In this document: positions 22,244 through 33,262 of the stretch, in pieces
Layout: each line of letters opens with the position of its first letter
How positions within the stretch are numbered: the first letter of the stretch is position 1
Assembly (NCBI GenBank): GCA_016271365.2
Contig: CM057455.1
Coordinates: forward strand, 1,558,900,501-1,558,964,500
DNA length: 64,000 nt
Direction: 5' to 3'
Source of the DNA: Neoceratodus forsteri
Lineage: Eukaryota; Chordata; Ceratodontiformes; Ceratodontidae
Translations under genes and position numbers: made by a program
Notes under the pieces: model-generated
Databases searched by the model: none
Seen by the model: the letters and a program-made list of their open reading frames with translations, nothing else
What the model was told of the DNA's origin: nothing

Positions 22244-22531
22244 CCAGCTGGCCCGGTAGTGCAGAGGGCTGGGGCTGGATTCTTACGGGTTCTGGAAAGA
22301 CTAATGGACTGGGTTTGTTGGAGAGCCGGCATGGGGGTGAGAGACAGGATCGAGGCAGCGAAAGCAGCTCTCCTGGGCTGTCCCCAGTTCTGCTGCCATC
22401 GGGTGGAGATCGATGGTCAGCATTAGTGAGTGGGGGTAGCGGGCGTCCCAGCAACACACCGTGCACGGCCGGGACGGGCTGGGAGAAAATGGGTGAATAA
22501 ATCAGGGCCATAAAAACTTAAAAAAAAAAAA
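22244..22531 (+). mobile_element. tRNA-derived SINE with poly(A) tail and target-site duplication
   Basis: The head CAGCTGGCCCGGTAGTGCAG is a good A box and CTTACGGGTTCTGGAAAGAC a weaker B box. A 200-bp GC-rich body follows, then A12 at 22520-22531. The insertion is flanked by GGTTCAAGCATTTC before it and GGCTCAAGCATTTC after it, a 14-bp duplication with one change. A full-length copy in the antisense orientation to LAMA1. Confidence 0.85.
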
Positions 22532-22736
22532 AGGCTCAAGCATTTCTACTTTCTTTGATGACTATAGATGTACGCTATGTTTTTTGGCCTCCAATTTGGA
22601 GCCTTAATAAAAAATATAGTTCAAAAAAAGAAAATCGGATGACATTTTTGTCATATAGCTAGATTTCTGTGTACATGTAAGCAATAAAATAATTCACCAC
22701 TTTGTGTTTGGCCACTGTGGTGACACAAATGGGGTA

Positions 22737-22888
22737 CACAATGGCCCGACTCAAAATACGCACTTTATCTCCAAGTATGAGGGGGCAAGACCATAACTCA
22801 CAAATAGTGAAGCAGCACGTTGTATGAAAGTCTTGTCGCCTCACAAATGGAGATAAACTGTATTTTGAGTCAAGCCATTGTGCATTTG
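22737..22888. mobile_element. Palindromic MITE, family P, copy 1
   Basis: CAATGGCCCGACTCAAAATA near the left end pairs with the complement of TATTTTGAGTCAAGCCATTG at the right, and TTTATCTCC pairs with GGAGATAAA. The interior shares GACCATAACTCAC and TATGAAAGTCTTG-like words with the copy at 40530-40673. No transposase. Confidence 0.7.
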
Positions 22889-23109
22889 ATTTCTAAAACA
22901 GTTATAACATTTTTAAACCACCCTTTTCTGTGTTCAGATGTTACTGTTTTGATAGAATTTGAATTGCTGGCTTCAGCACTACTATAAGCCTAATATGATG
23001 TAGTCAGCACTATGATAGTGGCTCGATGATTGGTTCTGTTCCGTGTAAAGATCAAGGAAAATGCTTGTGACATATCTATACCTCTATCTGGAGGTAAGAT
23101 GAATGTAAC

Positions 23110-23269
23110 AACATATGGCTCCCCATCTGTTATGGTGCTGTAACTGGATCGAGGGATTCCAATGGCATTATAAACCTGAGAGTGAAGCTCGAAAAGTTTA
23201 TACAGTTATTGGAATCATGAGATGGCATTACCAGCACCTTAACAGATAGGGAGCAATATGTTGTTTTTT
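23110..23269. repeat. Foldback (palindromic) element
   Basis: Outer arms CAACATATGGCTCCCCATCT and the complement of GATAGGGAGCAATATGTTG. Inner arms GATTCCAATGGCATTATAAA and the complement of TTTATACAGTTATTGGAATC. Nearly the whole 160 bp can fold as a hairpin; probably a MITE. Confidence 0.7.
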
Positions 23270-23394
23270 TATGATACATGGCTCTCGTATCTGTAACTCC
23301 CCCACCCACCCCTCAAAAAATTAAATAAAATAGAAAATTTGGCACCTATTTCATCGACTGATTATTCCCCACAGGCCACAGATCCCAGCTGCTT

Positions 23395-25080
23395 TTATTT
23401 ATTTATTTATTTATTTGCTTTTGTTAACTGGGTAGGCACACTAGACAGCCATGTGCCTATTTTCAGGTGCGACCCGGGAGAGTTACAGGTAAAACTTCAT
23501 ACAGCAACAATTGAGGAAGCATTAGAAATACATAGGAAGGTAGTTACAAGTAAATACTTCGTACATAAACAACAGAGGGAGCATAAGGAATACAGAGAAA
23601 GATAACAGGCAATTCAGTGCTGGCTCTAAAGCAAGGTAGGGATACATTGAGCAGTTGGGGAACAGAGAAGTGTATAAGAAATACAGGCAGTTACAGGGCT
23701 AGCTCTAGGGCAAAGTTGGCACAGAATTCATATAGAAATACACAGGCAGTTACAGGGCTAGCTCTAGGGCAAAGTTGGCACAGAATTCATACATATACGA
23801 TTGAGGAGACAAGAAACATAACTAAATTAACAAGCAGTTCAAGGCTGACTCAAGGACAAGGTTGGCATAGTGCATTTAGAGTAGGATGAGACAGGCAAGA
23901 TAAATCTCGGTGGTGCACGGGGGGTGCTCTGGGCAAGTGGTAAGTCCAGGAATCATGGCCAGATTCAGAAGGAGTAGTGCAAGTCACGCTGAGGCCCCCA
24001 CCTTCCAGTCAGGTTGGCGAGGGCAGGGGAGTAGGTCTACGTTGAGCAGGAGCAAGGGAGGGAGGTTTCAGGAAGTTCCAGAGGGAGGCTTTGAAGCTTG
24101 GGTGGGAGGAGGAGGACCGAGTGAGCTCGGGTAGCGAGTTCCAGAGTTTGGGGGCATGAGGTGTGGAAGCTCGGTCCCCATGAGGATGCGTGTTCTAGGA
24201 ACCAGGCGTTCCTGAGTTGATGTAGATCGAAGGTGGTAGGGTGTGGCCCAGGTTTAGGGAAGGGCCAGAGCTGGGGGTGCTAGAGCGGATGATGTTGTCA
24301 ATGAAATTACCTGAAGGAAGGAGCGATGCTTCTCAGGGGGAAGCCACTCCAGGCGGCTGTATAGGTCACAACGATGAGTGAGGGGAGGGGCGGAAAGCGC
24401 GAAGTGGCAGACATTGTTGTAGGCCGTGTCCCATTTTGTGAGGCTGGATTTGGGAACAGGTGCAAAAGTTACTAGTCCGTAACAGAGTGATGGAAGGAGG
24501 ACCCCCCAGCTAGGGCCAAGCGGGCGGCAGGGATAAGGCAGTTATTAGTGCGGTAGGCTAAGCCAAGCTTGCAATTAGTGGCCTTGCAAACATTGCGAAT
24601 GTGAGAGGTGAGGTCCAACTGAGGATCTAAGGTGATGCCCAGGTACTTAGCAGAGGTTACCGTCTCAAGGGGCGAGCCGTCGACCCCATGGATCAGCAGG
24701 GGGGCAGGGCAGGATTTTATTTTGCTTAGGGACCCGAACAGCATGGATTTCGTTTGTTGAGATTGAGGGTGAGCCTGTGGTCACCCAGCCAAGTTGGATG
24801 CATTCAAAGTCATAGTTAAGATGTGAGTTTATTATGGAGATGTCCCGGGAGCTGGCCAGGAGGACGAGATCGTCGGCATACAAGGTGGTGTGGCCATGGG
24901 CAGTGACGGAAGGAAGGTCGTTGATAAATAGCGAGAATAGGGTTGGACAGAGGACGGATCCTTGAGGGACCCCACAGCGGACGGGTGCGAGGTTGGAGGA
25001 TGTCCGACTGAAGTAGGTGAATTGCTGACGGTTGGAGAGATACCGCTGGTGCCCCACCAAATGCACACATTACCATGGAA
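23395..25080 (-). mobile_element. Rex1/CR1-like LINE, 3' half with reverse transcriptase, C-terminus and 3' UTR
   Basis: The minus strand reads GHQRYLSNRQQFTYFSRTSS, PVRCGVPQGSVLCPTLFSLF (motif B), HGHTTLYADDLVLLASSRDI (catalytic DD), then SAKYLGITLDPQLDLTSHIR and LGLAYRTNNCLIPAARLALA. The downstream frame has RCDLYSRLEWLPPEKHRSFL-like text around 24380-24320. The 3' UTR contains a 57-bp tandem duplication (unit with GGCAGTTACAGGGCTAGCTC at 23687 and 23744). It ends with GTTAACAAAAGCAAATAAAT repeated as an AAAT tail. Frameshifted, dead, sense to LAMA1. Confidence 0.82.
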
Positions 25081-26599
25081 ACACGATTTCATCCACCTCC
25101 TTTCTCCTACTTTCTAGTTTCCACCAACAGTGCTGGTCAACATATGGAAATAAACTTAACAGCTTCAGTTTGAATGACTGAAACCGATCTTAATTTTGAT
25201 GAGCCGTTGCAGCCCCCGCTCCTCCCAAACAGCAGTTCCAAGCTGGCAGCTGACTATGGGCCACTTAATTTGAAGTCATAATACCATCAGTCTAACTTCA
25301 CAGTGATCGTTTTATGACTTACTGATGTCAGTACGATACTATTACAAAGTTTGGAGTACACTGCATTCCTGTGGATAAAATGACCAAACCATGTATTACA
25401 GAGTAATAAATTAATTCTTCAGGGAAAATTTGTCACCACAAGTGTTGTATAAATACAAATACCAGTGATGTGTTCTGAAGCAACAGGGGTGCAGCCAACT
25501 TGCCTCAGCAACTAAAGATGTCCATACAGCTAAGCACATCTGGACATGACATAATATGTTTTTACAATTTGAAAACAGTGAGAACTGAAAAGAAAAAACA
25601 AATAGTTTGAGACAGTTTTAAGCTGAATTGTCCAGGCACACAGAGATATGCAGACAAAACACAGCTATTCACAACTCAGCCAAGAAGATGACTCTTTTTT
25701 TTTTTCCCCAAGTGTGTAAGGAAAATAAGAAAATAATAGTACGACACAGGGGCTAATGCTAGGTTAGCACACCTCCTGTTGGATGCACCTCAACCTTCAA
25801 TGGGGGGGTGTTAATTAAACAATAAGGCATACTGAGGCTGCATTGTGGTGGGATAACACACCACTTTGGGTACATTGAAGCACCAGGAACAGTCATTAGC
25901 CCACGACAAAACAGTCTGGGAGTGTCATACAGTGATTATGAAATGGGCCCCTACTTGAAAATAGGCTATTTATTTATTTTGTACTTTGTATTTATAGATT
26001 TTATGCATAGATACAGCATTCAACAACTCCTGTGCAGTACAGTTCTACGTGTGAAATCTGTCAGAAAATAGATATTCAGATAAGAGAGACACTGCAACAT
26101 GCAGTCAAAGATTAGGGGGAACAGCCACATACAGTGAAAAACTTCTTTTATCAGTTGGCTATTGCTACCAATGCTCTTCATGGAACGCTCACATATTGAG
26201 TAGTATTCGATACTGTAAAACGGGCTATAATGCCCTTAAACAGTACACTCTTTATACAACAAGCTTAGTGATAATCTCCCAATTGGCTCCCTCAGACTCC
26301 GTATATGGTTTACAGACATTCTGTTTTTGCCTTCAGCCCACTCAATTAAATGCTATTGTAACAAATCCCTCCTGTTGAGTCTAGGTATAATTAACAAATG
26401 GCAGTAACTATCAAAATAGTAAACAAGAAACAGAAATATCCTTAATGTGTCCGAAATATCATTTATCTTCCTAAATGAAAACATCTAATGTCTCTTTTCT
26501 CTACCTTTTCAACAGTGTACTGACCATTTGGACTTGTGGACTGAGGAACCAAATATGTTATTGTGTGTAATATATCCAGTAAGAATTGTGACATTTTTA
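25081..26599. other. Intron sequence, nothing recognised
   Basis: AT-rich. A TTTATTTATTTTGTACTTTG stretch at 25970-25989 might be a LINE tail. No coding signal. Confidence 0.5.
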
Positions 26600-26985
26600 T
26601 TTATTATGTTATAAAATGTATGTTTATTACACTTTTGGGTCTGTTGTTGAATTGGGTAATATTGCTTTAAATTTTCCCTTTAAAAAGAGGGAGACACTAT
26701 CTGATGTCAGCCTTTGAGAAAGCCACGTGCGAAACGCGTCAGGTGACATCACTGGGAGTTGACCCTCAGCGCTTGCTCTTTGCTTGTGGATACCCAGCCA
26801 AATTGTTTCCAAACTTTTGGCGTTTTCTGGTGCCTTTTGGATTTAATGACTTTTATGGATTAATGAATGGACTTTATGCACAAGGAACTTTATGAGTTCT
26901 ACCTCGGAGGGATTGTACAGCTCTCTGGGACATTTTAAAAGTGAGTTTGCACTTTTGTAATAAACTATTAAAGACACTGTGAACA
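26600..26985 (+). repeat. Repeat with hammerhead-ribozyme-like segment and AATAAA-type end
   Basis: At 26700-26750 GATGTCAGCC and GGTGACATC can pair around TTTGAGAAAGCCACGTGCGA AACGCGTC. GAAAC is intact and is followed by the palindrome ACGCGT, while the CUGAUGA box is degraded. The 3' end has TAATAAACTATTAAAG. Its layout resembles the repeats at 5079-5725 and 48780-48895. No protein is recognised. Confidence 0.45.
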
Positions 26986-27319
26986 CGTCTATTCTTACGG
27001 CTGGTTTTTCCACTTAAAGGAGGCAGAGTGACAAAATTGTCCAAGTTTTAAAAGTAGGTACTGGTTTTCCCCTTTGCTTTTGCTTCATTTTTCTAAACCA
27101 TGCACTGCTTGTTTCCCTAGTGCAGTCCGTTCCACTTGCTTTACACTAAACGAAAACAGCCTACATATTGGAATCCATTTAACTTAGCTCCATCAACTAC
27201 CTAACATCAAAAATAAAATTACAGTTCCACTCTAGGTAAATTTGAATTTGTTAATGTTATTAAATATGACCTTAATGTCCAACTCACAGAATAGTTCAGG
27301 TATCTCCTAATTCAGAATC

Positions 27320-28131
27320 TGATGAGGAGTCGCCCTCTCAAGCAGCCCTTTCGATCGCCAATTTTTGCACCAGCTTTGCGGCCTCTTTAGGATCCGTATA
27401 AATATACACCTTCTTGCTGACTGCAACAAGTAGGCGAGCAGGCATCAACAGATTATTTGGGACCTCCATCAATCGAAGTTGCCTCCTAATGGCATCAAAT
27501 CCTTTCTGCTTCATCCGGGTAGTGTAGGAAAGGTCGGGGAAAAACAGGACTCTGGAGCCCTCTACCTCTACCATTTAGCTCGTGCTGCCCGTAGGATCTG
27601 GTCTCACACTGCCACAGAGGTAGTTATTAACATCACGGTCCTGGCACCATCTGGGGAGACATTTGGTCTCCGGATATTCACTCGGTAGGCTCTTACAATC
27701 AGTCCTTGCACTTCTATGCCCAGGGTCTCCGACAGCCAACCAACCAAGTAGCCAGGCAAATCCTCTCATTCTAATCCCTCCGGTAGTCCTATTATCCTGA
27801 TGTTAGCAGCCCGAGTCAGATGCCCCAAATGTTCCAGTCTGGATTTAATCAGATTTTGCTCTCTCACACACGTTGCTGCCATTGCTTGGGCCTGTTCCAC
27901 GGACCGCTCTGCTGTTTGTGCTGTGTCCACCAATCCCTCCAGCTTTTGTTCGACCTGGACCATTCGGGTGTGGTATGTGTCCATTTTCTGGTCCATAAGC
28001 TGAACCATTTTGGTCAGATTTAGTATTGCAGACTGCAGAGTCTCCAGTGTCACAGGGCCAGGCTCCCCTACTCCCTCAGCAGAAGCAGGCAAGTTCCCAG
28101 GCGTGGGTGGTGGTTTGGAGGCCCAGCCATG
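27320..28131 (-). pseudogene. L1-type LINE ORF1 relic, copy 1
   Basis: Reading from about 28131 on the minus strand: a coiled-coil (LQSAILNLTKMVQLMDQKMD, RMVQVEQKLEGLVDTAQTAE), then the start of the RRM (LTRAANIRIIGLPEGLE). After frameshifts comes the C-terminal domain (EVEGSRVLFFPDLSYTTRMK, QKGFDAIRRQLRLMEVPNNL, YIYTDPKEAAKLVQKLA). Coiled coil, RRM and CTD in this order are typical of L1/Tx1 ORF1p, an RNA-binding chaperone. No ORF2 follows. Sense to LAMA1. Confidence 0.82.
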
Positions 28132-28764
28132 AGGGGTAAAGAAATTAGCTTTCTATTCCATATTTTTCTGCCCATGTTGACAAATTCAGTATGCCCGGAT
28201 AGCTGTATACCTCAGGAGACCCAAACTGGCAGATTTCAAAGTCCACGCTCAGCAGAAATATATAAAAAAATATTACAACTGGACGCTGAATCAGAAGCTC
28301 TTTGGAAGTGCGTCTCAACAGCTAGGTAGCTAGCCACGCCCCAAAAATAGGCTACTTAAAAAAAAATATTTTTTGATTAAATGCAAGAAACATTTAAAAA
28401 ATGTGCAAAGTTTAAAAAGTCAAAAAGAAAACTAGACCGGTTTGTACACTGTAGTTTTGCCATCTTGCCATTAGGTGGCACCAATGCTGCATATAAGCAA
28501 CCCCCCCAATTACATTAATGGCAATAATAAGGGCAAAGAGAAGGCAGGCATGGCATTAAGTGCATGATGTCAGCCTGAGGCACACTGGGTTGTTTTTGCC
28601 ACCGGTGCATGTTTTAGCGCTACCCACCCTTGGTTGGATAAAGAAGAGTGGCATCGGGCCGGAGTCGAGCGGGCTGCATTTATCATCAGTGACTGCTAGT
28701 TTTAAGAGGAGGCCATAACTTGTGTGCCAAGTTTCAAAAATACAACAATAGAATGACTGTTGGC

Positions 28765-29540
28765 AGTGGTTTACTTAAAGAGCTAACTACCACCTCAAAG
28801 AAAACTTTCAAAAACATAATAATTAGGTACAATTTTGCTTGTAATTCATTTATACCTTGTAGATTTCTCCTCCCCATAATTTATTACCAAAGACATTTGT
28901 ATGAGTATGCGATTGATGTCCCTTAGATTCATTTTGAGTTCATCTGCCTCTATGGCTTGCTCTCTACTTCAAGTCATAAACCTCTGTTGTGACATCACAA
29001 TCTGTTGCCATGGAAGTAACTGTGAGGTCACAAGCACTGCTCTGTGACTTCAGGTAGGGAGAAGGCAGCAGGAATAGATTAACTTTTCAGGAGCAAATAT
29101 CCTGTTTTCATGCAAATTACCTCAAAACTAAATAATATGTCTCTTTGACCATGCCTGTACTATGCTGTTTATCTATCTCCTGATGCTACCTATGTGCCTG
29201 ATGATGTTGTATGTACCCCTATTCGCCTGCTTTTGATGTACTGTCTCGTGTTGATACTCTGGGATGTCTATAGACATCTGCTGCCCCTGCCAGTATTAAA
29301 AGCTGCTAACTACCTCCAGATGTATTTTATGTGCCTGATGCTATTGTTATGTGCCTTGTATTTGCCTGATGTTCATGTTTGTGCCTTGTGATCCTCCCAG
29401 GTCATACCTGAAATTAGGCATTTGGCTGTCTAGTGTGCTTACCTGATTAACAAAAGCAAATAAATAGGGAGAAGGGATACAGAATTAACGGGAAATACAA
29501 GCTGGACAGTGCCTAAATATTATGTTTTGTTAAAGTTCTT
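28765..29540 (+). repeat. Unclassified interspersed repeat, copy 2, split by a LINE insertion
   Basis: Matches 4190-4622 in two blocks (28765-29135 and 29465-29540). Shared words include TTAGGTACAATT, GAGTTCATCTGCC and ATGTTTTGTTAAA at the end. The interruption is the LINE 3' end at 29136-29464. Confidence 0.7.
29136..29464 (+). mobile_element. LINE 3' end (Rex1/CR1-like tail) nested in another repeat
   Basis: Ends CATACCTGAAATTAGGCATT, TGGCTGTCTAGTGTGCTTAC and GATTAACAAAAGCAAATAAA, the same tail as the LINE at 23395-25080 (there on the minus strand). AAATAA flanks both sides as a short target duplication. Only the last 330 bp of the LINE was inserted, consistent with 5' truncation. Confidence 0.72.
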
Positions 29541-31034
29541 CTGAACAGGTCACCAGCTCTTTAATAGGCCCAATTAGGGCCATGTGGAACAGGACAATGC
29601 TGAGGCTGCATTTGGCAACACTTAAAAGGGAACAGTCAGTGTAATGGTCCCACACACAAAAGTGTGGGGCTAGTCCCAATTTGCACTTTGTATGCAAAAA
29701 CATGTTGGCTTACTTACTGTTTACTGTATAACAGTAGACTGTATCAGACTTATTTTGCTCAGTTCTAGACTGACATCTTCTGTTACTACAAATCCCAGAA
29801 TCCCCTTCAGCTGCCATCAAAGCAGTAGGCAGCAGTGAGAGATTCAATAGCCTGTAGTGCATATTAGTAGGGATGTAGGTTTGTCATGGATGAGGTTTTA
29901 ATAACTCATTGTTTGTTCGTGAAATCATTAGTAAACAGTAGTAAATGTTGTGGCACTGTCATCATTGCTACATTCTGATGACACTAGTGAAAGTCATGGA
30001 AGTCCTGAATAAAGATCAAACTCCATGGAATCAATGACGTGTATGACTGCCATGACAAACTTACATCCCTACTTAGAGCTTTTATCATCTCCCAATCAAA
30101 TGTTTTTCACAGTTTGCTTTTCTTGAGGGGCCAAGTACAGTCCTCTGTGACTGTACTTGGCCCAGGGAAGACAGTGGGACCAGCAAACAAAAGAGCAGAG
30201 CTTATAAAAGCTCTAACATGCACTTCAGTCAGGTGAGTAAAGTCACTGTTGGAATTAAGCCGCAGCCTGCTGGGGTGGAACCCCGGTAATTAATCAAGGA
30301 GCCCTGGTAGCTATGAAAAATAAATCTGTGCACTAGGGCCAAGGTTTTGACCCCGGTACCACTTCCTTCACTAGAAATTTGCAAGTTAACCCCTCAGACC
30401 TAAAAACAGTAACTTTTGAGAAAGGAATCTATGCAAGGCTATTACTGCAATGGGAAGCACGACATTAATGGGTTAAGGTCCTAGAAAAAAGTTAAATGCA
30501 TCATTAAGTAACACCCATACAAGATGTTTGTGAATCCTGTAAAGAAACAATTGATGTCCCACTTCTCTAGAACTGACACCAATACCAAAGATAAAACAGA
30601 CACTCTGTGTCTGACAACAGACTGGAGATTTATTATTTTAAAGAAGGAAGGTCACAGGTGCAGTTAATTAAGAGGACACATTTCAGTACTATCAGACTGG
30701 AATACGACATGTTGCTCCTCGGTTCTCTTTCGTTTGACTCTTAGGAGGAGGGGAAAAGAATGATGGCTCTGAGTTAGAAGGGTCAGGAATTACCTCTCAA
30801 AGACAGAACAGCACTGTTAGAAGCTTGAGTTGCCAGGAAAACTGCCACCACAGTTTTTCAACTTTGAAAGTACCAAACACAAACTGTTGGTGGTGTGTCA
30901 CAAGGACACCTTTCTGGAGAAAGACACTATTCCGTCTGTCCTGTGGAAGAAGGCAAAAGTTTGCTGATCTAGTAAGTGTACTCTAGCTACCAGCCTGTGG
31001 GCACCAGAGAGACTTTGTGAGAAAACTCAAGTAA
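29541..31034. other. Intron sequence with one hairpin, otherwise nothing recognised
   Basis: Apart from the hairpin at 30126-30164, no repeat family, exon or RNA gene could be supported. Confidence 0.5.
30126..30164. repeat. Perfect 15-bp hairpin
   Basis: GGGCCAAGTACAGTC and GACTGTACTTGGCCC around a six-base loop (CTCTGT). It is isolated, not part of a longer recognisable palindrome. Confidence 0.85.
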
Positions 31035-32072
31035 ATGGAGTCCACTCCAACGAAAGGGGGGTTACTTGTAGGGTACCACAGGGTTCAGTACTGGGACTGG
31101 TCCACTTTAATGTCTTTATAGGTGACACTGCAGAGGGACTGGAAGGTAAGGTATGCCTCTTTGCAGATGACACAAAGATCTGCAGCAAGGTTGATGCACA
31201 AGAGGAGGTGGAAAGGATGAGAAAGGACTTGGCAAGGTTGGAGGAATGGTCAAAAGTATGGCAGCTTAGATTCAATGTGAAGAAATGCAAGTAATGCACC
31301 TGGGAAACAAAAACCCCAGGGGAAGAGTACACAATGTGGAGGGAGGTACTGACAACAACAAAACTGGAAAGGGACCTGGGGGTAGTCATATCACATGACA
31401 AAGGTAGGCAAGCAATGTGAGAAGGCAGTGAGGAGGGCTGGGGGGATACTGGGATGCATAGAGAGAGGCACCACCAGTAGAAAATCGGAAGTTGTTATCC
31501 CTCTGTAAGGACAGTTGGTGAGACCCTATCTGGAATACTACATGCAGGTCTGGAGACCTCATCTCTGCAAGGACATACACAGGATGGAGGCAGTCCAGAG
31601 GAGGGTAACTAAAATGGTGCAGGGTCTGCACCAGAAGCCATATGAAGAGAGACTAAAGGAGCTTAATATGTATACCCTCGAGGAAAGGAGGGAGAGGGGG
31701 GGACATGGCAGAAACATGTAAGTACCTCAAGGGAATCAATAAAGTCCAAAAGGGTAGCATCTTTCAAAAAAAAGAGATGTACAAGAACAAGGGGGCACAA
31801 TCTGAAGATAGAGGGGGGATGGTGTGGGGGCAATGTAAGGAAGTATGTTTTCAAAGAGAGGATCGTAGATGCATGGAACAGCCTTCCTGAGGAGGCTGTG
31901 GGGTCAATTCAAGAATGCACGAGACAGACAGACATAAAGCAATTCTTGTGGAGAGTAGGAGGAAATAGTCTGTTGGCTAACTAGGATCTGCAACTTATCC
32001 AATAGGTAGCAAAATGGGCAGACTGGGTGGGCCAAGCAGTCCTTATCTGCTGTCAAAAGTCTATGTTTCTAT
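31035..32072 (+). mobile_element. L2-like LINE, 3' third with reverse transcriptase motifs
   Basis: Plus-strand frames read GVTCRVPQGSVLGLVHFNVF (motif B) and GLEGKVCLFADDTKICSKVD (catalytic DD), then ERMRKDLARLEEWSKVWQLR, VQGLHQKPYEERLKELNMYT and a C-terminal block. The tail reads GGGCCAAGCAGTCCTTATCT then CTATGTTTCTATGT at 32056-32075. Stops and frameshifts throughout. The most complete of the four L2-like copies here, all of which are antisense to LAMA1. Confidence 0.87.
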
Positions 32073-32754
32073 GTAACTTGCAGGTGATCCATGGAATGTC
32101 AGTAGAAGAGAAGCAAAAGAATTCATTTTGATATTATAACTATTCTCCTAATGTTCTGTTGCTTTACTTTTGATAGGCCTGTGATGGTTGGTTACTATTT
32201 TTGAGAACTTTTATGTGATATATTTAGTACTCTTTGGAAGTGAAAGGATAATTAGAGCTACCCAAACCAGGTACATTGAAGATTCATACAGGTATAGCAC
32301 ATTAATGAACCTTGGGCCAGATTTTCAAAAATTGAATAACTGTGCATGTGCTCATACAAAGTTGCAATTTGGCATGCACACAATGTTCAAAAAGACTGTT
32401 TTTTTGCAACCTTTTCCACAATTTAGAGCAGCTTGCACAGATTTATTTTACATGGCTGTGCAAAAATGCTACATCTACATCTGGTAGTACTAAAAATAGC
32501 ATTTTTTGTGCATATTACACTTGGGCAAAAACAGTCAACCTTACCAATACACAAACAAAATGCTGAAAATGACATTTTCAGTTGTGTAAGGTTTTTCTCT
32601 GAGTCAGCAAGTTGCACATGGGGACTTAGACAATGGGCCATGCCATGCCCTTTGAAAATAAGACCCTGCCCCCAGCTCTCAGCTGAGAGATTATATTTTT
32701 TCCCCAAGTTGATAGGGTACTGTACTTGTTTTAGAAAATCACTTTATATTATGC

Positions 32755-33262
32755 CGGCCATCCTCCAAAGGGAGCCCTCAGCCCTGTCCCCCGGCATCCA
32801 TCATCCAGCACTGGCCTGTACTCCCACGGTTTGGCCCCGACCCGAGGGGTTCCCAACCCCACTGGAGACCCGGATCAGTGTGGCCACACCGTGGCTGTGC
32901 GGGCAGACCCACTGCAAGGCGTCCTCCATCATTCGCTGTGGCATCTTCTGTTTTTCCTGGTTTTCTCCCCAGGAGTTGAGGTGTGCAATTATGCCTGCAT
33001 AGAGGAGCATGCTCCCTTCAAGCATCTGCCCCAACTCCTCCCAATTCTACAGAGTCAGCGCTCTGTCCCCCAGCCTCTGCTAGAGAGCAGGCAAGTGCTG
33101 ATGACCCCCCTTCCCAGAAAAGGAGAGTACTCCATTGGACGCTCAATCTTTCTGCTCCCCTGCTGACCCCCAGTGGCCCGTGCTCATTCCTGAACACGGG
33201 TCACCAGTGTAGCGTGAGGTAAGGTGCCCAGTGCCCCAGCCCTCAGCACCACCAGGCCGGCA
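32755..33262 (-). mobile_element. tRNA-derived SINE, family A, copy 2
   Basis: The minus-strand head begins GCCGGCCTGGTGGTGCTGAG, an A-box-like region. The B-box-like segment is GTGACCCGTGTTCAGGAATG. The body shares TCCTGGTTTTCTCCCCAGGA with the other copies. Poly(A) and target duplication are not clear, so the 3' edge is approximate. Confidence 0.62.

Noticed and set aside
27318..27345. CTGATGAGGAGTCGCCCTCT as a further hammerhead candidate
   Set aside because: It is at the end of an L1 ORF1, has no GAAAC box and no closing stem.
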